Source: an uncultured Oscillospiraceae bacterium (GTDB taxonomy: Bacteria; Bacillota; Clostridia; Oscillospirales; Oscillospiraceae). From it: a DNA stretch of 56,512 bases. The stretch is taken from contig CANRLZ010000007.1 in assembly GCA_947631595.1 (NCBI GenBank), positions 1-56,512 on the forward strand. The letters run 5' to 3'. Shown here in pieces: positions 33,755 to 42,225 of the stretch. The notes under the pieces are model-generated. The model did no database searches, was not told the origin of the DNA, and saw nothing but the letters and a program-made list of their open reading frames with translations. The position numbers were made by a program, and so were the translations under genes. Position 1 is the first letter of the stretch; the number at the start of each line of letters is the position of its first letter.

Positions 33755-34882
33755 ATGAAATGGGCCAAGCTGTCGCGCCGCGCCGCGGCGCTCCTGCTCG
33801 CCGGGCTGTCGCTGTGGTGGCTGCTGGGGTCTGGACAGGCGGGGCTGGCCGCCCCGGCGCTGGCCCTGGGGGATGCGGACACCCAGCTGCCGGCGGGCGC
33901 CGTGGGACTCTGGGAGCGGCTGGCCCTGGGGCAGTCGCCCTACTTGCGGCAGGGGCGAATTCTCGCCTCCGCCCGCCAGCCGGAGGCGGAGAGCGCCGCG
34001 CCGGAGGCGGCGGAAGCCCCCGCCTCTCCCCCGCCCTCGGAGCCGGCACAGGAGGAGGAGCCGCCTGTGGAGCAGGGCAAGCCCACCGGGGCGAAGATCA
34101 TCGCCCAGACCTTTTTGCCCGCCGACGGCAGCGCCTATCCAAACGCCGACGGGGTCTACCTGGACAACCGCGCCGGGGTGGATGTGGACATGGCGGCTTT
34201 GGCCCAGGCGAACATCACCCTCACCGGCCAGGGCAAAGGCCCGGAGATCCTCATCGTCCACACCCACGCCACCGAGGCGTACACCCAGACCGACCAGGAC
34301 GGCTATTCCCAGAGCGACTCCTACCGCACCACCGACGACAGCCACAACGTCCTGCGGGTGGGAGACGAGATCGCCGCCGCCTTCGCCCAGGCCGGGCTGA
34401 ACGTCCTCCACGACCGCACCCTCCACGACTACCCCAACTACAACGGCGCCTACACCCGCTCCAGGCAGACGGTGGAGGAATACCTGGCGGCCTACCCCTC
34501 CATCTCCATCGTCCTGGACGTCCACCGGGACGCCATGGGGGACAGCGACACCATCTACAAAACCGTCGCCGACCCAAATAGCCTCCCCGGCTGCGCCCAG
34601 GTGATGCTGGTGGTGGGCACCGACCAGAACGGGGCCAACCACCCCAACTGGCGCAACAACCTCTCCCTGGCCATCGCCCTGGAGCGGGCCATGAACCAGG
34701 AGGCGCCCACCCTCGCCCGACCCATCAACCTGCGCACCTCCGCCTTCAACCAGCAGCTCTCCCCCGGCAGCCTCCTGGTGGAGGTGGGCACCCACGGCAA
34801 CACCCTCCAGGAGTCCATCGCCGCCGCCCGGCGCTTTGCCCAGATCTCCGCCCCGGTGATCGCCCAGCTCCTGGGGAAATGA
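33755..34882 (+). CDS. spoIIP: stage II sporulation protein P (SpoIIP)
   Basis: SpoIIP is a membrane-anchored amidase/endopeptidase of the SpoIIDMP complex that thins septal peptidoglycan during engulfment. The 375-residue protein has a membrane anchor near the N terminus (about 10-27), an Ala/Pro/Glu-rich spacer, and the amidase domain with ILIVHTHATEAYT (zinc His, Glu), RVGDEIAAAF, VLDVHRDAMG and LLVEVGTHGNT. The ATG at 33755 has GGGAGGG 6 nt upstream; the ATG at 33749 lies against that site. CATAGGAT about 30 nt upstream resembles a sigma-E -10 box. It shows that the organism sporulates. Confidence 0.94.
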   Translation: MKWAKLSRRAAALLLAGLSLWWLLGSGQAGLAAPALALGDADTQLPAGAVGLWERLALGQSPYLRQGRILASARQPEAESAAPEAAEAPASPPPSEPAQEEEPPVEQGKPTGAKIIAQTFLPADGSAYPNADGVYLDNRAGVDVDMAALAQANITLTGQGKGPEILIVHTHATEAYTQTDQDGYSQSDSYRTTDDSHNVLRVGDEIAAAFAQAGLNVLHDRTLHDYPNYNGAYTRSRQTVEEYLAAYPSISIVLDVHRDAMGDSDTIYKTVADPNSLPGCAQVMLVVGTDQNGANHPNWRNNLSLAIALERAMNQEAPTLARPINLRTSAFNQQLSPGSLLVEVGTHGNTLQESIAAARRFAQISAPVIAQLLGK

Positions 34883-34884
34883 TA

Positions 34885-34915
34885 ACAGCCCCGCCTCCCA
34901 AGGAGGCGGGGCTGT
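34885..34915. terminator. hairpin between convergent spoIIP and purB
   Basis: A perfect 14-bp stem (ACAGCCCCGCCTCC with GGAGGCGGGGCTGT) with a 3-nt loop. There is little T-run on either side, but its position between convergent stops makes termination likely. Confidence 0.65.
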
Positions 34916-34932
34916 GTGGGCTGTCTCGGAGA

Positions 34933-36372
34933 TCAGACGGTGATCTGGGCGCTCTGGCCGGACAGGGCGTCGGCGTACTTGTCCAGCACGGGCCGGACGC
35001 AGTCACGGAGGAACTCCGTGACCTGCTCCGGGCAGCGGCCGATGTAGCGGCTGGGTTCCATGTGGGCCATCAGCGCCTCCCGGTCCAGGCCGAAGGCGGG
35101 GTCGTTGGCGATGCGGTCGATGAGGTCGTTGGGCTTGCCCTCGTCCTTGACCACCTTGCCCGCCTCGATGGACAGCACCCGGATGCGCTCGTGGAGGGCC
35201 TGGCGGTCGCCTCCCCGCTTCACCGCGTCCATCATGATGTTCTCCGAGGCCATGAAGGGCAGCTCCTCCAGCACGTGCTTTTCGATGACCTTCTCGTGGA
35301 CCACCAGGCCGCCGGCCACGTTTTCGTAGATGTTCAAAATGGCGTCCACCGCCAAGAACGCCTCCGGCACGCTCAGGCGCTTGTTGGCCGAGTCGTCCAG
35401 GGTGCGCTCGAACCACTGGCTGGAGGCGGTGACCGCGCCGTTCATCACGTCGCACATCACGTACCGGGCCAGGGAGCAGATGCGCTCACAGCGCATGGGG
35501 TTGCGCTTGTAGGGCATGGCAGAGGAGCCGATCTGGTGCTTTTCAAAGGGTTCCTCCACCTCTTTCAGGTGGCAGAGAAGGCGCATATCGGTGGCGAATT
35601 TGCTGCAAGACTGGGCGATGCCGGAGAGGGTGGAGAGGATGTTGTAGTCCACCTTCCGGGAGTAGGTCTGGCCCGACACGGGCGCCACACCGTCAAAGCC
35701 CATCTCGCGGGCGATCTTCTCCTCCAGGGCCTTGACCTTCCCGTGGTCGCCGCCGAAGAGTTCCAAAAAGCTGGCCTGGGTGCCGGTGGTGCCCTTGGAA
35801 CCCAGGAGTTTCAGGGTGGACAGGCGGTACTCCACCTCGTCCAGGTCCATCAAAAGCTCGTTCATCCAGAGGGTGGCACGCTTGCCCACGGTGACCATCT
35901 GGGCGCTCTGGAAGTGGGTGAAGCCCAGGGTGGGCAGGGCCTTGTAGCGGTCGGCGAAGGCGGCCAGCTTGTCCAGCACCCGCACCAGCTTTTTCCGCAC
36001 CAGCAGAAGGGCCTCCCGCATGAGGATCACGTCGGTATTGTCGCCCACGTAGCAGCTGGTGGCCCCCAGGTGTATGATGGGCATGGCCTTGGGGCACTGG
36101 GCGCCGTAGGTGTGGATGTGGGCCATCACGTCATGGCGAAGCTCCCGCTCCTTCTGGGCGGCCAGGTCGTAGTCGATGTTGGAGGCGTCCACATGGGCCT
36201 CCAGCTCGTCCACCTGCTCCTGGGTCACCGGCAGGCCCAGCTCCATCTCCCCCCGGGCCAGGGCCACCCACAGGCGGCGCCAGGTGGAGAACTTCTTGTC
36301 CGGGGAGAAGATATACTGCATTTCCCTGCTGGCGTACCGGCCGGACAGGGGGCTTTCATAGCGGTCGCGCAT
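34933..36372 (-). CDS. purB: adenylosuccinate lyase
   Basis: PurB cleaves SAICAR and adenylosuccinate, releasing fumarate, at two steps of purine synthesis. The 479-residue protein has MPIIHLGATSCYVGDNTD, GFTHFQSAQMVTVGKR, KGTTGTQASFLELF and the fumarase/aspartase-superfamily signature GSSAMPYKRNP (about 275). Start is ATG 36372 behind GAGGGTGAG; the longer reading frame upstream has no ribosome site and contains the promoter. It is a single-gene unit. Confidence 0.97.
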   Translation of the reverse strand: MRDRYESPLSGRYASREMQYIFSPDKKFSTWRRLWVALARGEMELGLPVTQEQVDELEAHVDASNIDYDLAAQKERELRHDVMAHIHTYGAQCPKAMPIIHLGATSCYVGDNTDVILMREALLLVRKKLVRVLDKLAAFADRYKALPTLGFTHFQSAQMVTVGKRATLWMNELLMDLDEVEYRLSTLKLLGSKGTTGTQASFLELFGGDHGKVKALEEKIAREMGFDGVAPVSGQTYSRKVDYNILSTLSGIAQSCSKFATDMRLLCHLKEVEEPFEKHQIGSSAMPYKRNPMRCERICSLARYVMCDVMNGAVTASSQWFERTLDDSANKRLSVPEAFLAVDAILNIYENVAGGLVVHEKVIEKHVLEELPFMASENIMMDAVKRGGDRQALHERIRVLSIEAGKVVKDEGKPNDLIDRIANDPAFGLDREALMAHMEPSRYIGRCPEQVTEFLRDCVRPVLDKYADALSGQSAQITV

Positions 36373-36409
36373 AAGCTCACCCTCGCTTTTCCTTTGAAAA
36401 TTCCCCACT

Positions 36410-36438
36410 ATTCTATCATAAACCCACGGCGGGCACAA
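36410..36438 (-). promoter_or_regulatory. promoter of purB
   Basis: Minus strand TTGTGC at 36438-36433, a 17-nt spacer and TAGAAT at 36415-36410, about 30 nt before the start codon. No purine riboswitch fits in the short leader. Confidence 0.72.
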
Positions 36439-36500
36439 CCCCGTTTCCCCTCCCCTCCCCGCCCTGGGACAAAAAATTTTGCGCCATCGCCAAAATCCGA

Positions 36501-36529
36501 CTGACAGGCGGAAAATCGCGGGGTATGCT
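36501..36529 (+). promoter_or_regulatory. candidate promoter of the DUF6514-like gene
   Basis: CTGACA at 36501-36506, a 17-nt spacer and TATGCT at 36524-36529. Confidence 0.45.
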
Positions 36530-36563
36530 GGGTGTCACCGTTTGAGGAAAGGAGGACGCCTTC

Positions 36564-36839
36564 ATGCGCGTGTTGAACTGGATAGGCCTGGAGGCGGCTC
36601 CGCCCGCCGGTCGGGGCCGTTGGCGCTATGGGCTGTTGGTGGAGGACGTCGAGGCGGACGGGTTCCACTGCGAGAGCTACGGCGTGGTGGTGACCGACGC
36701 GGCGGACGGCCAGGAGGCTGTCTGCCGCCACGTGAGCGTCAACGCCGGGGAGGTCACGCGGCTCCTGGAGCTGCTGGCCCGCAACGGCGTAACGCCCGCT
36801 ACGCTCCGGGATGTGGTGGAGGACTGGCTGGGGCGTTGA
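36564..36839 (+). CDS. DUF6514-like small protein
   Basis: The 91-residue soluble protein has the pattern WRYGLLVEDVEADGFHCESYGVVVTDA, CRHVSVNAGEVTRLLELLARNGVTPATLRDVVEDWL, which matches what I know of the DUF6514 family of Oscillospiraceae and related clostridia. Function is unknown. GAAAGGAGG lies 9 nt before the ATG. Its last 41 nt overlap the end of the convergent ECF-transporter fusion gene, which is unusual and argues that the genes influence one another's transcription. Confidence 0.7.
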   Translation: MRVLNWIGLEAAPPAGRGRWRYGLLVEDVEADGFHCESYGVVVTDAADGQEAVCRHVSVNAGEVTRLLELLARNGVTPATLRDVVEDWLGR

Positions 36840-39456
36840 GGCGGTCCAGCTTTTCCAGGAGGGGCGGTCCGCCGAACCAGAGGAAGACCCAGGTGGCGGC
36901 GGCGTGGACGCAGTCCATGGGAAAACCGGCGGCGCAGTAGCTCAGCAAAACCGCCCGGTTCAGCTCCGGACTCCAGGTCAGAGCGGACTGGAGGTTCATA
37001 ATGCCGCCGTAGAGCGCCAGGGTGGCCAAAGCTCCGTAGAGGCACAGGGCCGCCCGGCTCCGGCGCACCAGGCCGGTGTGAAAGAGCGCGCCGGCCAGAG
37101 CGCCCACCAGCCCCATGGCGAACATCTGCCAGGGGGTCCAGGGGCCTTGGGAGAACATCATATTGGACGCCAGCATGGTGAGCGCGCCCACCAGAAAGCC
37201 CGTCTCACCCCCCAGGGCCGCCCCGGAGACGATGACCACGGCGGCCACCGGCTTGAACTCCGGGAGCAGGAACAGCAGCGCCCTCCCCGCCACGGCGATG
37301 GCGCAGAGTACCGCCACGGTGACCACCTCCCTGGCCTGCGGCCGCCGCCGCTCGAAGGCCAGGAAGAACGGGATCATGCACTCAAAGAGCAGGAGCAGGG
37401 CTATGACATAGTACCGGCGGCTGTCCAGATAGGTCTGCCCCAGCCAAACCGTCCCGGCCGCCAGGGCGAGGATCAAAAGCGCGGTCAGGACACGGGGCAA
37501 GGGGGGCTTTGTCCCTTCGATCCTCCGCCCCGCCTCCCGGCCTGGGGGCAGGCCCAGGGCCAGGCCCAGGAGGATGAGCGACCCGGCCAGGATGGCGTAG
37601 AGGACGATCTGCCGCCGGGCGCGGTTGGCGATCCCCGCCCAGGCCAGGACGCCGCCCAGGTCGAAAAGGCCGAAGAAGTGGAGGACGACGGCCAGGGCCA
37701 GGGCGGCGCACAGGCACGCCGTCAGGCGGCGCCACCGGGAAAGGGCCTTGGGCTTCGGGGCGGCGGCGCTCCGCGCGTTTTGGGGCCAGGGGAAGGACAA
37801 AACGGCCGTCTCCGCCGGGGGTTCTTTGGGCACTTCCCCGCCGCAGGCGGCGATCACGTCCCCGTCGGTCACCGCCTGGGGCAACAGGTCTCTGGCCATG
37901 CGGTTGGCGGCGGTGGTGTAGAAGCGGTTGCCGGAGAAAAAGGCGCGGGGGGTGGCGTCGTTGACGATGGCGCCGCCGAAAAAGAGGGCGCAGCGGTGGG
38001 CACAGCGGGCGCAGAACTCTACGTCGTGGCTCACCATGAGGACGCTCACCCCTCGGTCCAGCAGGCCGGTCAGGATCTGGGCAAAGGTCTGCTTGAACCG
38101 GGCGTCCATCCCCTTTGTAGGCTCGTCCAGAAGCAGGATCTCCGGCGCCCGCAGGAGGACTTTCGCCAGGGCGGCGCGTTGGCGCTCCCCGCCGGAGAGG
38201 TCGTAGGGGTGGCGGCCCAGCAGACCCTCCAGGCGGCAGAGCGACGCCGCCTGGGACAGTTTTTCCGCCCGCTCCTCCGGGGACAAGTCCATGTCTTCCA
38301 GCGCCCACGCCAAGTCCTCCGCCACCGTATTCTTCACAAATAGCGTCTCCGGCGACTGGGGCAGCAGGGCCACACGGCCACGGGCCTCCACCGTGCCCCG
38401 GTGGGGGCGAAGGAGGCCGGACAGGAGCTTCAAAACGGTGGTCTTCCCCGTTCCGTTTCCGCCCAGGAGGGCCAAAAGCTCCCCCCGGCGCAGGGCCAGG
38501 GTCGCGCCTTTTACCACGTCTTCCCCGCCCTGCTCGTAGCGAAACCAGAGTTCTCTCCCCTCCAGCACCGGCGGGTCGTCATGGGCATCGATCGCCTCCG
38601 GCGGCACCGGCCCAAGGGGGTGACGAGCGGCGAAGGCGTCCAGCCAGTCACGGCCCTCCCGCACGGTGACGGGGCAGTTCTCCCCGGTCTGGTCGGTGGC
38701 CGCCCAGACCCGCATGGGGGTGGGCATGGCCAGAAACATATCGTCCCCCCGCCGCCGCAGCTCCAGCCCCACCTCACGGGGGGCGCCCACGGTGAGGAGG
38801 CGGCCACCCTCCAGCACCGCCGCTCGGGTCGCCAGGGGCAGGGCGTCCTCCAGGCGGTGCTCGGAGAGGAGGATGGTGGTGCCCAGCTCCCGGTTGAGCC
38901 GCCCCAGGGTGGCCAGGAAATCCCCCGCGGCGATGGGGTCGAGCTGGGCGGTGGGTTCGTCCAGGATGAGCACGCTGGGCTGGGTGACCATCACCGCGCA
39001 CAGATTGAGGAGCTGGGTCTGTCCGCCGGAGAGGGTGGAGACATCCCGGTCAAACCAGTCCTGGATGCCGAAGAAGGTGGCCATCTCCGCCACGCGGCGG
39101 CGGATGGCGGGGGTGTCCAGGCCCAGGGATTCCAGGCTGAAGGCCAGCTCGTGCCAGACCTTGTCGGTGACCACTTGATCCGCCGGGGATTGGAGGACAA
39201 AGCCGATGCGCTCCGCCTGCTCCCGCCGGCCCACCGCCTCCAGGGGCCTGCCCTGGAACAGCACCTCCCCCGTGCGCCGGCCCTGGGGGGTCAGGGCGGT
39301 CTTCAGCTGCCGCAGGAGGGTGGATTTTCCGCACCCGGAGGGGCCGCAGAGGACCAGGAAGTCCCCGCGCTCCACCGTGAGGCTCACCTCTTCCAGAGCG
39401 GGGCGGGGCTGGCCGGGATAGGTAAAGGTCACATGGCGCAGTTGGAACGTCTCCAC
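36799..39456 (-). CDS. ECF transporter ATPase-ATPase-S-component fusion (cobalamin type)
   Basis: The 885-residue protein joins three parts usually encoded separately. ATPase 1 is at about 1-245, with Walker A GPSGCGKST 38-46, LSGGQ 142-146 and Walker B LILDEPT. ATPase 2 is at about 297-500, with GGNGTGKTT 332-340, LSGGE 420-424 and LLLDEPTKGMD. A membrane S-component region runs from about 570 to 885, with eight or more hydrophobic helices. The GTG at 39456, with GGGAGG 7 nt upstream, is chosen; it overlaps the T-component gene by 28 nt. With that T protein it makes a complete dedicated importer. A cobalamin riboswitch upstream points to B12 or a precursor as substrate. Confidence 0.86.
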   Translation of the reverse strand: METFQLRHVTFTYPGQPRPALEEVSLTVERGDFLVLCGPSGCGKSTLLRQLKTALTPQGRRTGEVLFQGRPLEAVGRREQAERIGFVLQSPADQVVTDKVWHELAFSLESLGLDTPAIRRRVAEMATFFGIQDWFDRDVSTLSGGQTQLLNLCAVMVTQPSVLILDEPTAQLDPIAAGDFLATLGRLNRELGTTILLSEHRLEDALPLATRAAVLEGGRLLTVGAPREVGLELRRRGDDMFLAMPTPMRVWAATDQTGENCPVTVREGRDWLDAFAARHPLGPVPPEAIDAHDDPPVLEGRELWFRYEQGGEDVVKGATLALRRGELLALLGGNGTGKTTVLKLLSGLLRPHRGTVEARGRVALLPQSPETLFVKNTVAEDLAWALEDMDLSPEERAEKLSQAASLCRLEGLLGRHPYDLSGGERQRAALAKVLLRAPEILLLDEPTKGMDARFKQTFAQILTGLLDRGVSVLMVSHDVEFCARCAHRCALFFGGAIVNDATPRAFFSGNRFYTTAANRMARDLLPQAVTDGDVIAACGGEVPKEPPAETAVLSFPWPQNARSAAAPKPKALSRWRRLTACLCAALALAVVLHFFGLFDLGGVLAWAGIANRARRQIVLYAILAGSLILLGLALGLPPGREAGRRIEGTKPPLPRVLTALLILALAAGTVWLGQTYLDSRRYYVIALLLLFECMIPFFLAFERRRPQAREVVTVAVLCAIAVAGRALLFLLPEFKPVAAVVIVSGAALGGETGFLVGALTMLASNMMFSQGPWTPWQMFAMGLVGALAGALFHTGLVRRSRAALCLYGALATLALYGGIMNLQSALTWSPELNRAVLLSYCAAGFPMDCVHAAATWVFLWFGGPPLLEKLDRLNAPASPPPHPGA

Positions 39457-40325
39457 AGCCACGCCTCCCTTCTGTTCAAAATCAGCGGGGTGCCGCACAG
39501 GGCCAGATAGGCCGCCAGGGCCAGGACAGACCGGGGCGTCACCCGCCCCGGCGACAGCGCCGGGAAATACTGCCAACTCAGGCCGCCGGTGGCCCAGGCC
39601 CAGAGGATCAAACCGCCGCACAGGGCCAGCCACAGCAGGGCGGCCTTGTCACGCCGTTCCAGGCGATACACGGAAAAGCTGGTGCGCCCGGGCAGGCCAT
39701 AGCCCCGGCCGGCCATAGAGTCCGCCGTGGCCACGGCGGAGTCCAGCGACCAGGTGAGGAGGATGGAGAGGACGGTCACGGCGGTCTGGAAGCGCGAACG
39801 CCACCGCCCTTCCGTGACGCTCCGCCCCACGCCGCGCTGGGCCTGGATCACCGCCGCCAGGCGGTTTTTGAACCGGGGCACGAAACGCAGGGTCATGGTC
39901 AGGGCCAGGGTCAGCGCCGGGGCGGCCCGGCCAAAGAGGAAGAGGGTCTTGTCCGCGGTCATCACCGCCTGGCAGCAGCCGAACCAGGTCACCACCGCGC
40001 CCAGCATCCCCGCGGCGGCCACGGCGTAGAGAAGGCTCTCCAGCGTCACCGCCCCGCCGCCGGGGAGGTGGGCCAGAACGGTCTCCCCCCGGTGGTTGCA
40101 CAGGACGTTGATGAGCGCGGTCACGGCCAGGAGGGGCAGGAGGGTCAAAAGCCCCCGCCGCAGCGCCCTTCCCCCCTCCAGCCCCACCCGGTATCCCATC
40201 GCCCAGGCGAGGGAGACCGCCAGAAAGACCGGGTGGGTCAGGAACATGGAAAAGCCCAGCACCAGGACAAAGTAGCAGAAATTCACCGCCGGGTGCCGCC
40301 GGGCAAAGCTGTCTTGCGGCCGCAT
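39429..40325 (-). CDS. ECF transporter T-component (EcfT/CbiQ-like)
   Basis: The 298-residue membrane protein has several N-terminal helices (NFCYFVLVLGFSMFLTHPVFLAVSLAWAM) and, near the end of the membrane region, a cytoplasmic coupling motif of the Ala-Arg-Gly kind seen here as QAQRGVGRSV. A second SMAGRGYGLPGRTSF motif near 225 fits the EcfT pattern that links ATPases to the S-component. Start is ATG 40325 behind AGAGGAGGGAG. It is the first gene of a two-gene operon with the ATPase-ATPase-S fusion and stands just downstream of the cobalamin riboswitch terminator. Confidence 0.87.
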   Translation of the reverse strand: MRPQDSFARRHPAVNFCYFVLVLGFSMFLTHPVFLAVSLAWAMGYRVGLEGGRALRRGLLTLLPLLAVTALINVLCNHRGETVLAHLPGGGAVTLESLLYAVAAAGMLGAVVTWFGCCQAVMTADKTLFLFGRAAPALTLALTMTLRFVPRFKNRLAAVIQAQRGVGRSVTEGRWRSRFQTAVTVLSILLTWSLDSAVATADSMAGRGYGLPGRTSFSVYRLERRDKAALLWLALCGGLILWAWATGGLSWQYFPALSPGRVTPRSVLALAAYLALCGTPLILNRREAWLWRRSNCAM

Positions 40326-40364
40326 GGTCTCCCTCCTCTCTTTCGCCCGCGCGGGCGTGTTGAC

Positions 40365-40403
40365 GAAAAAACACCGCGCCGCCAGAATACACCGGCGGCG
40401 CGG
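40365..40403 (-). terminator. expression-platform terminator of the cobalamin riboswitch
   Basis: On the minus strand CCGCGCCGCC pairs with GGCGGCGCGG across a loop containing TGTATTC and is followed by TGTTTTTT, 40 nt before the T-component ATG. Confidence 0.88.
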
Positions 40404-40439
40404 AGCGCAAAGGGCATTCAACTCTGGTGTCGGCGGAGT

Positions 40440-40565
40440 TGGGGATAGGGCCTGACGTATCTGGCTTAGTTCTCCCGAGGGAGAACCTCACAGTTACCCA
40501 CTAGCAGGGGATTTGCACCCCTTTCCGCCGCGGGGACTTTCTTTTCGCCCCGCGCGGCCCGTCCC
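40440..40565 (-). promoter_or_regulatory. cobalamin riboswitch
   Basis: On the minus strand the conserved core is visible: GGGTGCAAATCCCCTGC, then GTGGGTAACTGTGAGG (the CCGCNACTGT box variant), an 8-bp arm GTTCTCCC/GGGAGAAC, and AAGCCAGATACGTCAGG (the GCCAGxxACC box). A terminator follows before an ECF transporter operon. The box sequences deviate somewhat from the classical AdoCbl type, so a variant subclass is possible. B12 should repress the importer. Confidence 0.8.
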
Positions 40566-40596
40566 GTATTCGGTTGTGATCTTGAGAAAAGTTGTC

Positions 40597-41442
40597 TTAC
40601 TTCCACCCGATGGACGCCTCGGCCCGGGTGGGATTTTCCGGGTTGCCGATCATGGCGACGCCGGTGTCCAGCGCCCGGAGGGCGGCCATCTCGGCCTCGT
40701 CCAGGGCAAAGTCGAACACCTGGCCGTTCTCCTGGATGCGCCCGGTGTGGACGCTCTTGGGGATGGGGGCGAAACCGGACTGGATGAGGAAGCGGAGCAT
40801 CACCTGGGCGGGGGTCTTGCCGTACTTTTTCGCCGGGGCCATCACCTGGGGAAGCTCGTACATCTCCATCCGCCGGGCCTGGCCCAGGGGGGCGTAGGCC
40901 ATGGCGGCCACCTGGTATTTGTCCATCCACTCCCGGTTCACCCGCTGCTGGCAGTAGAGGTGGGCCTCGATCTGGTTGACGTGGGGGGCGATCTCGTTGT
41001 AGTTGATGAGATCCACCAGGCGGTCGGCGTGGAAGTTGGACACGCCGATGGCCCGGACGACGCCCTCCCGGTAGAGCCGCTCCAGCTCCCGCCAGGCGGC
41101 GTAGTAGTTGGCAAAGGGCCAGTGGAGCAGCAGGAGGTCCAGGTACTCCACCTCCAGCTTCTCCAGGGACTGCATCACCGACGTCCGGCAGGTCTCCGGC
41201 TCGTAGTTGTGGAAGCGGACTTTGGTGACCACGAACAGCTCCTCGCGGGGCACCGGACTCTTGCGCAGGGCGGCGCCCACAGCCTCCTCGTTGTAGTAGC
41301 CCTGGGCGGTGTCGATCATGCGGTAACCGGCGTTGATGGCGTCCAGGACGCACTGCTCACACAGATCCAGGTCGGCGATCTGATAGGTGCCAAAGCCCAG
41401 GCTGGGCATGGCCACGCCGTTGCTCAGTTGGATGTATTCCAT
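40597..41442 (-). CDS. aldo/keto reductase
   Basis: The 281-residue NAD(P)H-dependent aldo/keto reductase has SLGFGTYQI at the start, the catalytic tetrad Asp/Tyr in MIDTAQGYYNEEAVG, Lys in FVVTKVRF and His in LLLLHWPF. It also has AIGVSNFHADRL and a C-terminal PIPKSVHTGRIQEN motif that normally grips the 2'-phosphate of NADPH. The substrate cannot be told. The S-component gene lies 14 nt upstream on the same strand, so they are probably one transcript. The cobalamin riboswitch starts about 30 nt downstream. Confidence 0.9.
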   Translation of the reverse strand: MEYIQLSNGVAMPSLGFGTYQIADLDLCEQCVLDAINAGYRMIDTAQGYYNEEAVGAALRKSPVPREELFVVTKVRFHNYEPETCRTSVMQSLEKLEVEYLDLLLLHWPFANYYAAWRELERLYREGVVRAIGVSNFHADRLVDLINYNEIAPHVNQIEAHLYCQQRVNREWMDKYQVAAMAYAPLGQARRMEMYELPQVMAPAKKYGKTPAQVMLRFLIQSGFAPIPKSVHTGRIQENGQVFDFALDEAEMAALRALDTGVAMIGNPENPTRAEASIGWK

Positions 41443-41456
41443 GCTCCTCTCCCCCT

Positions 41457-42032
41457 TTACCGCACGTCGCGCTGGGCCTTCTGGGCGGGCGGATGGGCCT
41501 TGGAGAAGGGCACCAGCTTGGCCCTATCCAGGGCCACCATGATGGCGGGGATGAGGATGAGCTGGAGGATGACGCCGGGCACGGCGGTCACAAAGCCGTC
41601 GGCCAGGAAGATCGCCCAGCTGAAGGGGATGCCGGAGGTGCCCATGAGCACCACCCGGGCGGCGGCCCAGACGAGGCGGCCGACCAGCATGGCCGCAATC
41701 AGCGAGCGGTAGAGGGAGTAGACGCACTTCCAGCGGGAGCGGCCGTAGAGATACCCGGCCACCAGGCCGTAGGCGGCCAGTTCAAAGGCCATGCCGATGC
41801 CCTTGGGCATGGGCGGCATGTGGAAGAGGGCGAAGCGCAGCAGCGGGCAGAGAAAGCCCACCACGCCGCCGTACTGCCAGCCGCAGATCAGCCCGCACAG
41901 GAACACGGGGATGTGCATGGGCAAAAGCAGGTTGCCGATCTTGGGGATCTCCCCGGTGACAAAGGGCAGCACCAGGCCGATGGCCAGGAACATCGCCGCC
42001 AGGGCCAGCTTTTTGGTCTGGGTCATCTTCAT
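41457..42032 (-). CDS. ECF transporter S-component, substrate unknown
   Basis: The 191-residue membrane protein of about six helices begins KLALAAMFLAIGLVLPFVTGEIPKIG, with the family stretch LLLPMHIPVFLCGLICGWQYGGVVGFLCPLLR. This PMHIPVFLCG pattern marks a large clostridial ECF S-component group whose vitamin is not fixed. No ATPase or T gene is linked, so it should use the shared EcfA-A'-T module. GGAGG precedes the ATG. It heads a two-gene unit with the aldo/keto reductase 14 nt downstream, which might act on the imported compound (for example a B6 or similar aldehyde); that link is speculation. Confidence 0.82.
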   Translation of the reverse strand: MKMTQTKKLALAAMFLAIGLVLPFVTGEIPKIGNLLLPMHIPVFLCGLICGWQYGGVVGFLCPLLRFALFHMPPMPKGIGMAFELAAYGLVAGYLYGRSRWKCVYSLYRSLIAAMLVGRLVWAAARVVLMGTSGIPFSWAIFLADGFVTAVPGVILQLILIPAIMVALDRAKLVPFSKAHPPAQKAQRDVR

Positions 42033-42066
42033 CGCGGTTCCTCCTTATCTGCCACTTGGCCCTTCT

Positions 42067-42095
42067 ATTGTACCGAGTTTTTCCACACTTTGCAA
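42067..42095 (-). promoter_or_regulatory. promoter of the S-component/aldo-keto reductase unit
   Basis: Minus strand TTGCAA at 42095-42090, a 17-nt spacer and TACAAT at 42072-42067, about 30 nt before the start codon. Confidence 0.8.
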
Positions 42096-42177
42096 GGGGT
42101 TTCATGAGAAGGGCGGCGGCGGTGGCCGTGGCGGCCGTGCGCTCCGTCCGCTGCCGTCCCCTCCTTTCCCTTGGGGC

Positions 42178-42212
42178 AAAAAAGGCACGCCGCGGACAAG
42201 CCGCGGCGTGCC
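42178..42212 (-). terminator. terminator of the secondary alcohol dehydrogenase gene
   Basis: On the minus strand a 12-bp perfect stem (GGCACGCCGCGG with its complement) is followed by TTTTTT. Confidence 0.92.
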
Positions 42213-42225
42213 TGTGGGGCCAGTT

